This document shows, in pieces, positions 33,008 through 43,681 of a DNA stretch of 64,000 bases. The number at the start of each line of letters is the position of its first letter. Position 1 is the stretch's first letter. The position numbers and the translations under genes were made by a program. Where the stretch lies: positions 4,402,001 through 4,466,000 of the forward strand of contig JAHWDD010000004.1 of NCBI GenBank assembly GCA_023897205.1. The letters are read 5' to 3'. Under the pieces are notes generated by a model. That model was not told where the DNA came from. It did not search any database and saw nothing but the letters and a program-made list of their open reading frames with translations. This stretch comes from Exophiala sp. HKRS030 (lineage: Eukaryota > Ascomycota > Eurotiomycetes > Chaetothyriales > Herpotrichiellaceae).

Positions 33008-35620
33008 TTAGTCCTGGTGATGTAACGGGTTCTCCTCCCGGATTGCGTCCACCTCGTTCGCAAGCTTGAACATGCCTATCCCCAACCCACGTCGAGCACT
33101 GGGCACATGTCCATCAGCACCACTGCCAGCTGTGGTATTGGTGTTACCTCGTGGTCGTGGATCAGCTCCATCACGGTCGGCTGAATAATAACCAGAGGTG
33201 AGTCCGGTTTCAGGGCGGAACTGACGCCCTTCCATATTGCCATCCACGGCCGACATCGTAGACAGAGCTCCAATAGACGATCTTCTTCGTCGCAGTACCC
33301 GCTCGGATTCTTTGGCCTCTTTCTCCTGGAGGCTTTCAGAGGGCAGCAGAATGGCACGGTCCAATTCGTAGGGTAGACCACGGTGTCGTCCTCGAATTTG
33401 CATGGCAATAATGACCAACTTTGACAGTGTGTGGAATTGAGATGAGAAAGAAGCATTACTGGTAGGGTAACCCAGAGACAAGCCAACTGTTCCGTATGCT
33501 GAGACAATTTCAAACAAGACCGAAAATAAGGTAAACGCATATTCGTTGCTGTTCTGTAACCGGCCTCCCTCCACAATGGCGATGATGAACATACCCAAAA
33601 AGATATACCACAGGTCGAACGAAAGCTGCTTTCGCAAGTGGGCTCCAACATAACTGGGCTCTTTGCCATCTTCGTCCTCGTCACCAGAACCATAAATTCC
33701 CAAGCTCTTCTCCTCGTAAACGTTCGTTCGACGCATCGAAATGGCGATTGGGAAAACTGAAATGTACATCATAATAAGATAACTAACCTGAATCGCCGGG
33801 TGAAGTTCCGCCAGGTTGACGACGGAAAAGCCTGCTGTCCTGGTCGCAGAAGCTTGAAAGAGACCATCGACAAAGCGGATTCCAGGCGGGATCTGCTCAA
33901 TGATGGGATCGTTTAGATCCAGAATTATGAAGAAGATCAGATCAAGACCATTGAGGATGATCAAGATCGCAAAAAGCCACCATGTTGCGTTTCGCGGGAA
34001 TAACAGTGTGAAGCACCGACGGGGATGGTCCAGAAGAAATCGCAGTTCCTCCCACAAAGCACAACCAACTGGCACACACTTGGACACAACCCAAATGACG
34101 AACCGCAACATGCATGGGAAGCCGGTGTTGCCGATGACGATGAGAAATGTCATCAAAAGCAGCGGGAAAATAGCCTTGCCAAACGATATCATGGAATTGT
34201 TGGTGAGGGTGAAGCCCAGATCATTGAATGCAGACCCGGCAGTAAAGATTCCCCACCAGACACGGCCTTGGCCCTGTGAGGTGACTACATGGCCGTACGG
34301 TTGTGTATGCAGGATCCACGGAATCAAACAAATGACGCCGAGTATGTGGAAGGAGAAGAAATATACCACCAGGATCAAGGCGAGTGTCTTGAGGGCACGA
34401 TATTCGATACCGCCGAGCTCTTCCCTCTGTTCCTCAGTCAGGTTGACGAAAAACGAGTTGCGTCCGATGGTCGGCTCCCAGGTCAGGTAGGGTGCTGGCT
34501 CCATGGTGCGAGCAGTGTTGCTGCGCTGAAGCGACCGGAATGTCATCGACCTTCCTCTCCTAAGGTTGGACCCAGGTCCGGTGGCAGGATCGTATGCATC
34601 TCGCGGCTGCGTGGACTGTCTCGTGTTGAGGCGTGGGAAGGTCGTAACTCGGTCAGTACGCTCGCGAATGAAATTAGGCTCATTGATAGTGATGTGGGTA
34701 GGTCCGGCACCCTCGGCACCCTGCGCAAGTTCCGTACTCCGCTTCTGGGTGATCTTGTTGGCTCGTGGGAGGTCATTGTCACTTGTGACCTGACGACGTA
34801 ACCTGTTGTCAATGCCATCGTTGACATTCTCAGGTTTCCTGCCGAGCTCGAATTCTCGGGGACTGGGGATTCGCAAAGCGGTGGTGTCAGATGGATTGCG
34901 CTGATTCTCCAGGAACCGGATGTGCTGTTCCGGACTCAACTGTTGTGGCAGTCGAACATCATCTGTGGACCGGCTCTGCCGGAGGCGCAGTTCGTTGTCT
35001 TGGGATGACGATCGTCCAACGTCGTCGCTAGTACAAGGAGAGGTTTTCGAGGGCTCGAGAACTTTCCCGTTGGCCTCGTCTTCTCCTGCAACTTTCTCCA
35101 GCGCAGGTGATTCAGGGTGTGCAGTATGTCGTAGGATTTTGATAGCCCGCCCTCTCACACCCACAGGGTCCTTGGCTACTTCAGGATCCTCCTTGATAAA
35201 AGTGTTCGTTCTTGATCGAGATTTCGTGCGTCGCAACATTTTGGAAGCATGCACTACATCTTTGAATCTCTTCTCAAACCAATACAAGCGTGCAAAAACA
35301 ACCGCCGAGTGTATGACAATTGGATTGCAAACCATGGCTCCAAAATAGAAAAGGAACTGTTGCCCTGTATGGACCAAATCCACGTCGATGGTGTTGAGGC
35401 CACTTTGTGTGCAGGAGCCGGATGCAAAGAATAGAGCGTTGATGTAGGACATCTCTCCTTGCACATATATAAGAACCGATAACAAAAGTGACATCCCTAT
35501 CAGGTATAGGTAATGCACTGTAATAAAATTGAGCCTCCTCTTGATAAAGACATCCGGAATGATGTTTCTCTTGCAAAATCCCCATACATCTAAAGCCCAT
35601 TGAGGGATTTGAAAGGCCAT
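33008..35620 (-). CDS. TRK1: TRK-type high-affinity potassium transporter
   Basis: Plasma-membrane K+ uptake system driven by the membrane potential that Pma1 creates. Intronless as read, 870 residues; the ATG at 35620 (MAFQIPQWALDVWGF) is the first real ATG. Four pore-loop (MPM) units are visible from their selectivity segments: SGSCTQSGLNTID, GSAFNDLGFTLTNNS, ASATRTAGFSVVNL and VSAYGTVGLSLGYP, each with the key glycine. A large hydrophilic loop of roughly 250 residues, rich in Ser, Arg and Glu, separates the first and second units, as in yeast Trk1. The C-terminus after LSKLVIIAMQIRGRHRGLPYELDRAILLP is cytosolic and Arg/Ser-rich. Confidence 0.95.
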   Translation of the reverse strand: MAFQIPQWALDVWGFCKRNIIPDVFIKRRLNFITVHYLYLIGMSLLLSVLIYVQGEMSYINALFFASGSCTQSGLNTIDVDLVHTGQQFLFYFGAMVCNPIVIHSAVVFARLYWFEKRFKDVVHASKMLRRTKSRSRTNTFIKEDPEVAKDPVGVRGRAIKILRHTAHPESPALEKVAGEDEANGKVLEPSKTSPCTSDDVGRSSSQDNELRLRQSRSTDDVRLPQQLSPEQHIRFLENQRNPSDTTALRIPSPREFELGRKPENVNDGIDNRLRRQVTSDNDLPRANKITQKRSTELAQGAEGAGPTHITINEPNFIRERTDRVTTFPRLNTRQSTQPRDAYDPATGPGSNLRRGRSMTFRSLQRSNTARTMEPAPYLTWEPTIGRNSFFVNLTEEQREELGGIEYRALKTLALILVVYFFSFHILGVICLIPWILHTQPYGHVVTSQGQGRVWWGIFTAGSAFNDLGFTLTNNSMISFGKAIFPLLLMTFLIVIGNTGFPCMLRFVIWVVSKCVPVGCALWEELRFLLDHPRRCFTLLFPRNATWWLFAILIILNGLDLIFFIILDLNDPIIEQIPPGIRFVDGLFQASATRTAGFSVVNLAELHPAIQVSYLIMMYISVFPIAISMRRTNVYEEKSLGIYGSGDEDEDGKEPSYVGAHLRKQLSFDLWYIFLGMFIIAIVEGGRLQNSNEYAFTLFSVLFEIVSAYGTVGLSLGYPTSNASFSSQFHTLSKLVIIAMQIRGRHRGLPYELDRAILLPSESLQEKEAKESERVLRRRRSSIGALSTMSAVDGNMEGRQFRPETGLTSGYYSADRDGADPRPRGNTNTTAGSGADGHVPSARRGLGIGMFKLANEVDAIREENPLHHQD

Positions 35621-36592
35621 CTTGCCGGGGTAACAAGATTCCTCCAAAGGGGAAGGGACCAAGACAATGTCTTCGTAGGAGGTCAGGGTGAACTCGACGG
35701 TCGAGGAAGCTGCGAGTCAAGGGTGCCAGAGCCTATGGAAAGTTGGCCTGCGTGGTCATGGTCAGGTGTCGAAGAAGGGGACTGTGGCCGAGATGGCTGA
35801 GAGATGATGGCGGAGGGATGGCATGATCGTGGGTGTTTGTGAGAGCAGTGCTGTATGATCGACGTTCAAAGACGTGGAAGCACAAGAAACAACCGCAGCG
35901 AACAACGAAGTAGTATGAGGACAAAAAAGATTGGATGTCGGTAGAATAAACTGCAGGCAATATGGAGCACGAGCTAGAGAGGTGGCGGCGATGAATGACG
36001 CCAAGTTTCTACGGTTGGCACTTTGAGCCTACAGTACTTGTAGGGACGCTTAGGTGTCACTGCCGGGCGGTGCAGGGGTCCCTGGGATGCCTGTCACATA
36101 CTGCACATAAAGCTTGTTAACGCCTACGCCAAGGTTACGCTGCACCTGTAAGCATGCTTACTGAAGCTAGAATGAATCTTGCGGCTAACAATACCTCTTC
36201 GGGCTCACTAAGCCGGGAGATGTCCTGTTCTAGCTATCGTGATCCTTCTACAAAATAACAACTCTGAACTTCTCATCTGAATGAAACAATCACTCTAGGT
36301 TCCGACGATCTTGAGAGCGGGGTGGTGTTCATGCTGTCACCGCTGACCTCTTGAAAACGCCACTAAACATGCACATACCCAGTACTAAAGAGAAAGCTAA
36401 CCTTAGTCAGATCTTCCGGCAAATGTTGTTACCATAGGTATGGACTCGCGGAATGTTGTATCCGTACCGCCTGAAACGAGTCGTTTCGGGTGATTTCTCC
36501 CTTGGCCTAAACATTGCAGATGAACGTTACACGAGGTACGAGGCAAGATCAAAGACCTTTGCTGAACAGAGATCTACCAATAGCAAATCAAC
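35621..36592. other. Intergenic: divergent promoter of TRK and the SDR
   Basis: About 970 bp; no coding signal beyond short frames. The left part is C/A-rich on the minus strand, typical of a 5' leader for the TRK gene. Confidence 0.5.
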
Positions 36593-37512
36593 ATGACACT
36601 CTATCCTGGAGTTGCGGTTATCACTGGTGCCGCAGGAACAGGTACGATGCCCTTCCATCTGGCCTGTCATTCCAGTGTTTAACATCTGTCCTCCTTCAGG
36701 TATTGGCGCGGCCACGGCCAAAGCATTTGCAGAAGCCGGGTGCAAGAGGATTGCCATCACTGATCGTAATGTCGAGCTACTCGACGAGACCAAGAGTGCC
36801 ATCTCCTCTGCATGGCCGGACGTCAGAGTCTACTCTGAACCTGGGGACATTTCCCAAGAAGATTTTGTCAATGCTTTCATGAAACGCGTCGTCGATACCT
36901 TTGGTTCCATCGATTATGCAGTCAATTGCGCCGGCGTCCTGGGCCAGAGTTTGAGATCGCACGAGATGGACGCCGCAGAGTTTGATCGCGTCAATTCGGT
37001 CAATTATCGTGGCTGTTGGCTCGCGTCCCGTGCAGAATTGAGGCAAATGGTGACACAAGATCTTCTAGCTGGTGATGAAAGCGGCAGAGCGCCGCAAAGA
37101 GGTGCTGTTGTCAATATCGCCAGCCAGCTTGGAATCGTCGGCCGGCCCACAGCCCGTAAGTTGCCAGTCAAGGTATTTTTGCATGACTGAAACATGGTGC
37201 TCACCCTCGTGGATAGCCCATTATTGTGGAAGCAAAGCCGCTGTCATCTCGATGACACAATGTGACGCGATTGATTACTCCCGAGATCATATTCGTGTCA
37301 ATTGTGTCTGTCCAGGTGTTATCGAGACGCCTATGACTACGTCCGACCAATTCACCATTGACCGATTGAAGCCCGCAATCAATATTGCACCGATGGGACG
37401 AATGGGTCAGCCACAAGAAATCGCGGATGCCGCCTTGTTTCTATGCTCGAACCGAGCAAGCTTCGTCCAAGGGCATGCATTGGTGGTTGACGGCGGCTAC
37501 ATCATCAATTAA
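36593..37512 (+). CDS. Short-chain dehydrogenase/reductase (classical)
   Basis: NAD(P)-dependent SDR of 266 residues in three exons: 36593-36641, 36700-37155, 37217-37512. Exon 1 encodes MTLYPGVAVITGAAGT and the first intron splits the cofactor motif, rebuilt as TGAAGTGIG. Seen further: AITDRNVE (acidic Asp after strand 2, suggesting NAD), VNCAGV, NIASQLG with the catalytic Ser, the active-site YCGSK (YxxxK), and the tail HALVVDGGYIIN typical of the FabG-like group. It precedes the transposon remnant and the DHA1 exporter; the stop lies only about 40 bp before recognisable transposase homology. Substrate unknown. Confidence 0.9.
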
Positions 37513-37549
37513 CACCAACAAGGCTGGCCTCATCCATCTCGCCTCTAGC

Positions 37550-38722
37550 CACGATTTTTCGAGGTGATAAGAGCACATAAACCAAAATGAAGATCTGACG
37601 GTTATTGGAGACTGGTTTTGACTTGTAACACGAAGGATAAGTACGGTATCCTAGATGACGATATCTATAACTTCGATGAGATCGGCTTCATGATGGGCGT
37701 TACATCGATAGAGCTAGTCGTTACAGCCTTAGAGATCCGTAATTGACCTAAGTCTATCTAACCAGGCAATCGCGAGTGGGTTATGGTAATTTAGGCAGTT
37801 AACGCGCTCGGCTGGATAATCCTATTGTTCATTATCTTCGTAGGCCAATATCATCTTCAAGCCTGGTACGAAGGCGACGATATCCACCGAGACTGGCCTA
37901 TTTCCCTTAGCGATAATGGGTGGACTACTGATCAGCTCGGTTTCGAATGGCTTAAACACTTCAATCAGCATACAGAGTCAAAAACTAAGGGGGCTTGACG
38001 TCTTCTTATTATCGATAGACACGGCAGTCATACTACGCTTTAATTTATTGATTTCTGCAAGGAGCATAATATTATTCCGCTCTGTATACCTTCGCACTCG
38101 TCACACCTCCTTTAACCGCTTGATGGTTATTTTGCGCCGTTAAAAAGGGCGTACGGCAAGTAGGTTAAGAGTCTTATGCGAAACTCTATCAACTATATTC
38201 ACAAAACTCGAGTTCTTACCAGCGTTTTGAGCTGCATTCGATACATCAATGACATCAGACAATATTCGTGGAGCCTTTAGAGGCGCCGGATTAGTTTCAT
38301 TTAACTCAGAAGCTATCCTTTCAAAGCTCGATATCAAGTTAAGAACCCCGACACCACCTCCCGCCGGAAACTTTCCCTGGGAGTCAAAACCCCCAAGTAA
38401 TACAGTTGAATTGGCCTCTCAAACAGAGCTTATTCGAAACCGAATACAACGACATCAAAATAGCTCACCAACATCCATCCTTTATTCGCTTAATTAGCTC
38501 GCGAAAGGCGCGGAGATTATGATGTATTCAGCTACTTTACTCACTTCTCAAGTCACGTCACTTAAAAAGGCAAATGAAGCAGCCACATAACGAAAACAAC
38601 GGCGAAAAAAGAGGATTTAGAAGCGAGGGACTCTTACAAAGGAGGAAGGGTCTCAACTTATTGATCAAGCTAATATTGATGCCCAAATTATACAAGAAAC
38701 GCGTCAATCATGGGTAGGGAGG
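37550..38722 (+). mobile_element. Decayed pogo/Fot1-type (Tc1-mariner superfamily) transposase remnant
   Basis: Conceptual reading with stops gives a DDE transposase without its N-terminal DNA-binding half. Acidic triad regions are seen in order: NFDEIGFMMG (about 37671-37700), LLIIDRHGSH (about 38000) and HLL*PLDGYFAPL (about 38110). About ten in-frame stops and one frameshift near 38210 break it. Where the original residue can be inferred from the family, each stop is one C-to-T change away (CGA to TGA, CAA to TAA, CAG to TAG). The last part, from 38215 to 38722, stays in one frame. No terminal inverted repeats were identified, and the 5' half is missing, so the element is immobile. Confidence 0.85.
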
Positions 38723-40050
38723 TTGGACACCGTATAGAAACCTGTCCACTGCGTGAAGTAGATACGATAGAAGTCAGATCCTGAATTTAGAACTAATCAC
38801 CTAAGGAGTTGTATCGAAATTCGAGAAAACACAGGTAGGAGACTAGGTAATTTTGGTGGGGTGCGCCGTTCGCTTGCCTACAATGCTCGCATGCCGGTTA
38901 CGTTATTAATTAAACAGACTGTGATTTCTCTTCTACTAGATCCTATCAATACAAAACCTCATGTGAATGATGCAGAACGCATTCTATTAATGGTTAATCC
39001 ACAGCTAAATGTCTATTGGACACAACCCTCCTGTTTAGGAATTTTAGCATTTGCCGCATTCATTCCTGACTTGACATCGGTGCCTTTGGCATATCGGCGC
39101 CCATGGAACTGAGAAGGGCCTATTGTAGTCCCTTCGTTTCCTCACTTGGAGTATTAGTCTAACATCGAAAGCTGATCTCGGAACGCAGCAAGATGTACTG
39201 ACGAAGTCCGACCATTGAGTCTTTTGGTGTTGAATGTATCCACGAGTTGGCTTTGCTTCTTTCCTATTGCGACCAATGATTTCTTAGCTAGGGAAGGTGA
39301 GGAGCGGTATTTACTCCTATACAAAAACAATCTCTGCGATGTCTCAGGACTGGCCATCTCCGACAAAGATATACATGAGCTCTTGGTGCCCTTCGACCTT
39401 GTGACAATTTCATTGCATGAGTAATCAATCACAACCATGCAAATACCTCGAGTATCGGAGCACTCGCCGCGGAAGCTGCGTATATGCATACTCGTATGTT
39501 GATGAAGTTAACGAGTGGAGAGATTGTCACTTGCATCGCTTTGCTTTGTCAGGCTCAGTGATTGCGGATGAAACGGCATCCACCACCGCATCCATGGACT
39601 CTCCGCATCTACCAATGTGGGACCTCATCGGCTCCTAGGACAGTCCGGCGGCTCTGTCTATCACTACCACCATCCAATATACCTTGTTCTTCGTCTGACG
39701 GGTAGTCATTTGGCGCATTTGACAGCTTGCTTCTCGGCGTACAGATCAAACAGCCTCTGTCAGACAAGTCTCTCGATGTACCGCTTCGTCCACCAGCTAT
39801 GGTGCGCTCGTCCGAACAAGCCGGAGTTAAGTTGTCACTAGAGGCACAAGCAGTACAACCATCACCATGTGCTCGCGCGGAGATAGAGCTTGACCGCATT
39901 TTGCGTAGAATGAATGACTCCTCATAAGAGGCGTGGTAAGGTAGGCTGCTCACTAGGCCCTGTTCCGAGTATCTTTTGACTTTTCACCTCAACACTCAAT
40001 TGAATGTCACTCGTGTTGGCCTTCTTGTCACTACCAACATAGAAGCCATC
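38723..40050. other. Intergenic between the transposon remnant and the MFS gene
   Basis: About 1.3 kb. 38723-39160 is A/T-rich and may continue the mobile DNA; an 83-codon frame at 38861-39112 matches nothing I know. 39160-39960 has several overlapping short frames on both strands (for example minus 39609-39953) without splice-joined continuity. The MFS promoter must lie at the right end. Confidence 0.45.
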
Positions 40051-41793
40051 ATGTCGATTTTACCTGCAGACTCGTCGTCCTCGACGCTTTCAACTGATGC
40101 CAACGAGGCCAATGACGTGGAGAGCCAGAAGGCCCCTTCTCACCAAAAGCTATCCCATTGGCGTATGGTTCTGAGTCCAGCAGGGATTACCGATGATGTC
40201 GTCAACTATCAATATAAAGGATCTGGAACGACCGAAGATCCATTTCTGGTCGAATTTATTCCTTTCGACCAGCGAAATCCGATGGAATGGCCCGATTGGA
40301 AGAAATGGGCAATTACTCTGACTGTCGCCTTTGCAACTCTAGCAGTCTCTCTGGTCGCCTCTGCCTATTCTGCGGCGATACCACAGATCATGAAGGAGTT
40401 CGGCTGTAGCGAGGAAATTGCAACCTTGGGTACATCCTTCTTTGTCTTGGGGTTCTGCTTTGGTCCTACCATTTGGGGACCTCTCTCAGAACTGTACGGA
40501 CGACAAGTCCTCTTCTTCGGAACATTCGCCATCATTACGGCCTTCAATGGTGCCGCTGTTGGTGCGCATTCTATCGCGACGTTGACAGTCTTCCGCTTCA
40601 TCGCAGGAACGTTCGGTTCCTCACCGCTGACGAATGCCGGAGGTGTCATAGCAGACATGTTCCCAGCCAGTCAACGTGGTCTGGGATTGACCGTTTTCGC
40701 GGCCGCTCCCTTTCTAGGACCCTCTCTTGGCCCGATCGTGGGAGGGTTCATTGCCGAGACTGTTGGTTGGCGCTGGGTTGAAGGCGTCATGGCGTTATAC
40801 TGTGGCTCCTTTTGGATCATCGCTTCATTCGCGGTTCCTGAGACGTACGCACCTGTAATTCTGGGACGACGAGCCAAAGAACTCAGCAAACGCACTGGCA
40901 AGGTCTACGCATCTGTCATCGAACACCGTCAGGGCAAGGTCACACCGGCTGCGGCGTTCCAAAAGGCTCTCGTCCGCCCCTGGGCTCTTTTGTTCCTCGA
41001 ACCCATTGTCTTGCTCATCTCGGTATGGATGGCTATACTCTACGGGACGTTATTCATGCTCTTCGGTGCATTCCCCATCGTCTTCGCCGAACAACGTGGA
41101 TGGTCACAGGGGATCAGCGGCCTGGCTTTCCTCGGAATCACATGTGGCCAGATTTGCGGGACAATCTACTGCATCAACGACAACAATCGTTATAAGCGCT
41201 TGGAAAAGAAGTATAACGGCGAAGCCCCACCTGAAGTCCGACTGCCTCCCGCTCGAATTGCTGCCGTTGTCATACCGTTGGGAATGTTCATTTTCGCGTG
41301 GACAAACTACCCTCATATCCACTGGATAGTGTGCATCATCTTCACGGCTCCGTTTGGCTTTGGCACGGTCCTTGCTTTCCTTGCTGGAATCAACTACCTC
41401 ATCGATGCTTACACGATCTACGCCGCGAGTGTACTGGCAGCGAGTGCAGTGCTTCGAGCCCTGTTTGCAGCAGTTTTCCCTCTCTTCACGACGTATATGT
41501 TCGATAACCTGGGCATCCATCTTGCTAGTACAATCCCTGCGATCCTCGCTGCAGCGTGTACACCTTTTCCGTTCATCTTCTACAAATACGGCAAGTCGAT
41601 CCGGATGAAGTGTAAATATGCCGCGCACGCCCACGAGGTCATGTCTCAAATCAGGGCGAGGCAAAAGGCCGTCCAGGAGGAGGAGGAGCGTGAAAATGAA
41701 GAAGAGAAGTTGGCACAGGATGAAGCCAGAATGAGTTCCGACAAGGCAGCAGGCCAGAAAGCGACATCAATGGACGAGAAGGAGCAAGAGTAG
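40051..41793 (+). CDS. MFS drug:H+ antiporter, DHA1 family
   Basis: Plasma-membrane exporter of the 12-TM DHA1 type, related to fungal polyamine and azole efflux pumps. Intronless, 580 residues. The ATG at 40051 (MSILPADSSSS) was chosen because the frame upstream lacks an ATG. A hydrophilic N-terminus of ~95 residues with NPMEWPDWKKW precedes the first membrane segment. Seen: the loop 2-3 signature GPLSELYGRQ, the TM4 Arg in FRFIAGTFGSSPLTNAGGVIADMF, and the TM5 antiporter motif GPSLGPIVGGFIAE. The C-terminus is long and charged (EEEERENEEEK). The substrate cannot be inferred; an adjacent SDR lies upstream across the transposon remnant. Confidence 0.93.
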   Translation: MSILPADSSSSTLSTDANEANDVESQKAPSHQKLSHWRMVLSPAGITDDVVNYQYKGSGTTEDPFLVEFIPFDQRNPMEWPDWKKWAITLTVAFATLAVSLVASAYSAAIPQIMKEFGCSEEIATLGTSFFVLGFCFGPTIWGPLSELYGRQVLFFGTFAIITAFNGAAVGAHSIATLTVFRFIAGTFGSSPLTNAGGVIADMFPASQRGLGLTVFAAAPFLGPSLGPIVGGFIAETVGWRWVEGVMALYCGSFWIIASFAVPETYAPVILGRRAKELSKRTGKVYASVIEHRQGKVTPAAAFQKALVRPWALLFLEPIVLLISVWMAILYGTLFMLFGAFPIVFAEQRGWSQGISGLAFLGITCGQICGTIYCINDNNRYKRLEKKYNGEAPPEVRLPPARIAAVVIPLGMFIFAWTNYPHIHWIVCIIFTAPFGFGTVLAFLAGINYLIDAYTIYAASVLAASAVLRALFAAVFPLFTTYMFDNLGIHLASTIPAILAAACTPFPFIFYKYGKSIRMKCKYAAHAHEVMSQIRARQKAVQEEEERENEEEKLAQDEARMSSDKAAGQKATSMDEKEQE

Positions 41794-42252
41794 TGCAAGT
41801 TTGCAAGCCTTTGATTCTGAGCGGATTTGCATAGCGTTGGGACTGGATATGATTTGTATCCAATTTGGTATCATAAGTCATGACAGCATGTATAGACAAA
41901 TTAGATTGGATGATTGGTCGATTGGACTGAGTGGAAGTTGGGGACGGATTACGTCTAGATAATGAGTAGGTAGGTAATATGTGACGAGGGAAAAAGTACA
42001 CACAAATCCGAGATGAATATACGAAATAACCAAATTCATGATACTAATCATGTTGATCCAGACTGTGCTGTGTACCTTGATCTATTCAAAAGTAGGAGGA
42101 TACTGAGAAAGGTCAGCACTCGTTGACTTTTTGGACTTTTTTTTTCTCTCTCTCTAGATGCTATTTACAGCACGGAGAAAATAACCACCAACTCTATGAC
42201 TTTCCGAAAGCACGAGAATTTTGATTGTAGATACTCTTGAAAGTTAACATTT
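41794..42252. other. Intergenic: convergent 3' regions
   Basis: 460 bp, A/T-rich, between the MFS gene and the DUF1749 hydrolase. Repeated ATTGG/GATTGG words near 41905-41935. Nothing else seen. Confidence 0.5.
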
Positions 42253-43681
42253 TTATAGCTTGACATCACTCAATCCCGCCTCGGCCTCGATGGCCTTCTT
42301 GTCGTGCTGCCATATCGGCCAGGGTCCCGAGGGATCGGCCTCGTGGCCGACGTCGCCAACGACGTCCTCGAGGTACCGCAGCACGGCACCGCGCATGTCG
42401 ATCAGGCGCGCGGTCCGGGCCTGGACGGTGCTTCCTGAGATGTCGTGGACGGCGTTCGGGACGACCATGGAATGAGAGGACGAGGTGGCTCTGCCGTCGC
42501 TCCCCGCCTCGATGGCGCCCTTCCAACGAGCGATGAGCTGGTGCTTGTCAATGTACGCGGGCACGGCGCCGTCGCTGCCGGATTCGAGGATCAGCACGCT
42601 TTTTGTCTTTTTGTCGCTGTCGCTGCTGTTGGTCGTCAGCAAGCCCCTCGGGTCCGGCGGCGGCGACGGCTGGAAGAAATCGACGGAGCCGATTCGCCCA
42701 AAGGTCGTCCGGAGGTGCTCGTCCGACAGGTCGCTGGAAAAGTAGTCGTCGATGGAAGGGCGGGCCGGGGAGTCGGGCGAGGCCAGGCTGAGGAAGCGTG
42801 ACACGCTGATGGGCGCCGGACCCACAATGTCCTTGGTGACGTGGGTGGGTAGGATCGTGGTGGCGTGTCTGGCGGCAGGAGTCGACGCGCACGTGGCCAG
42901 TGCCTCCTCGTAGGATTCCCTGACGTCGGGCTTCTTGTTGATTTCGTCCAGGATGGCTTCACGGTCGGACACCGGCGCCTGCATGATCGCACCTGAGATG
43001 ACCGAACGTGGCCGCGGCGACGATGAGGAGGACGACGATGGAGATGATGCGGATGCGGATGCAGACGAGGCTGGAGGACTGGTGAGGTAGTGCATCACGT
43101 CCTGACATCCCGTAGAGTGGCCCATGATGACCACGGGCGTGGTCGAGGACCGTGTGACGTGCTCACGGATGTAGCTTATCGCGTGGCTGATTTCTTCCAC
43201 CTACGTAAGTGGAAACAGGGCATGTCAGATCTTCAACAAGGTCTTATCGGTGAAATTTGACATGGGAGTGACTTGGAGGAAAGGATTTTTGCACGGAGAA
43301 ATTTATATCGGCCGTAATTGACCTCTGCTGGTGCTCTTCTGAGCAAAAGGGAGGTAGGGGACAGTGACATTGAAACAGGAGTGATTGAGGTATTTTACCT
43401 ACATCGCGATTGAGGTCAAAGATGCCGAAGGCTCTGCCGGCTGACGATAGTTGGACGTGCATCACTCGCCATTTCTGATCCGGTGCGTTTCGAGGAAACA
43501 ATGTAGCAAGATCGTCGACGTAGCCCGGACTGCGAAAGCTGTCGTACAAGCCACCGATGAATAGGAGGACGTTGGGCGGTTGGGCATCTCTTGTGAGGCC
43601 GGCGCCGGAAGGAGTGCGATACAGGTACTCCAGTAACGTCAGGTAGCGCTTTGGAAAGTACTTGTGGAGAATGCACTCCAT
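42253..43681 (-). CDS. DUF1749 alpha/beta hydrolase, SidJ-like siderophore esterase candidate
   Basis: In Aspergillus fumigatus the DUF1749 protein SidJ hydrolyses fusarinine-type siderophores inside the cell to release iron. Here exons are 43403-43681 and 42253-43200 (408 residues). The junction NRD/VEEISHAI requires the GTAGGT donor inside GATGTAGGT; the intron is long for this genome (202 nt). Seen: LFIGGLYDSF near the N-terminus (oxyanion side), nucleophile elbow GHSTGCQD with Ser, Asp in ESGSDGAVP, and His in NAVHDISGS, a full triad. A Ser/Ala-rich insertion follows the nucleophile helix. Located 3.7 kb from FTR1. The family also has members of unknown substrate, so the siderophore role is inference. 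Confidence 0.85.

Noticed and set aside
38861..39112. 83-codon frame beside the transposon remnant
   Set aside because: No known match; A/T-rich and possibly part of decayed mobile DNA, so not called as a gene.
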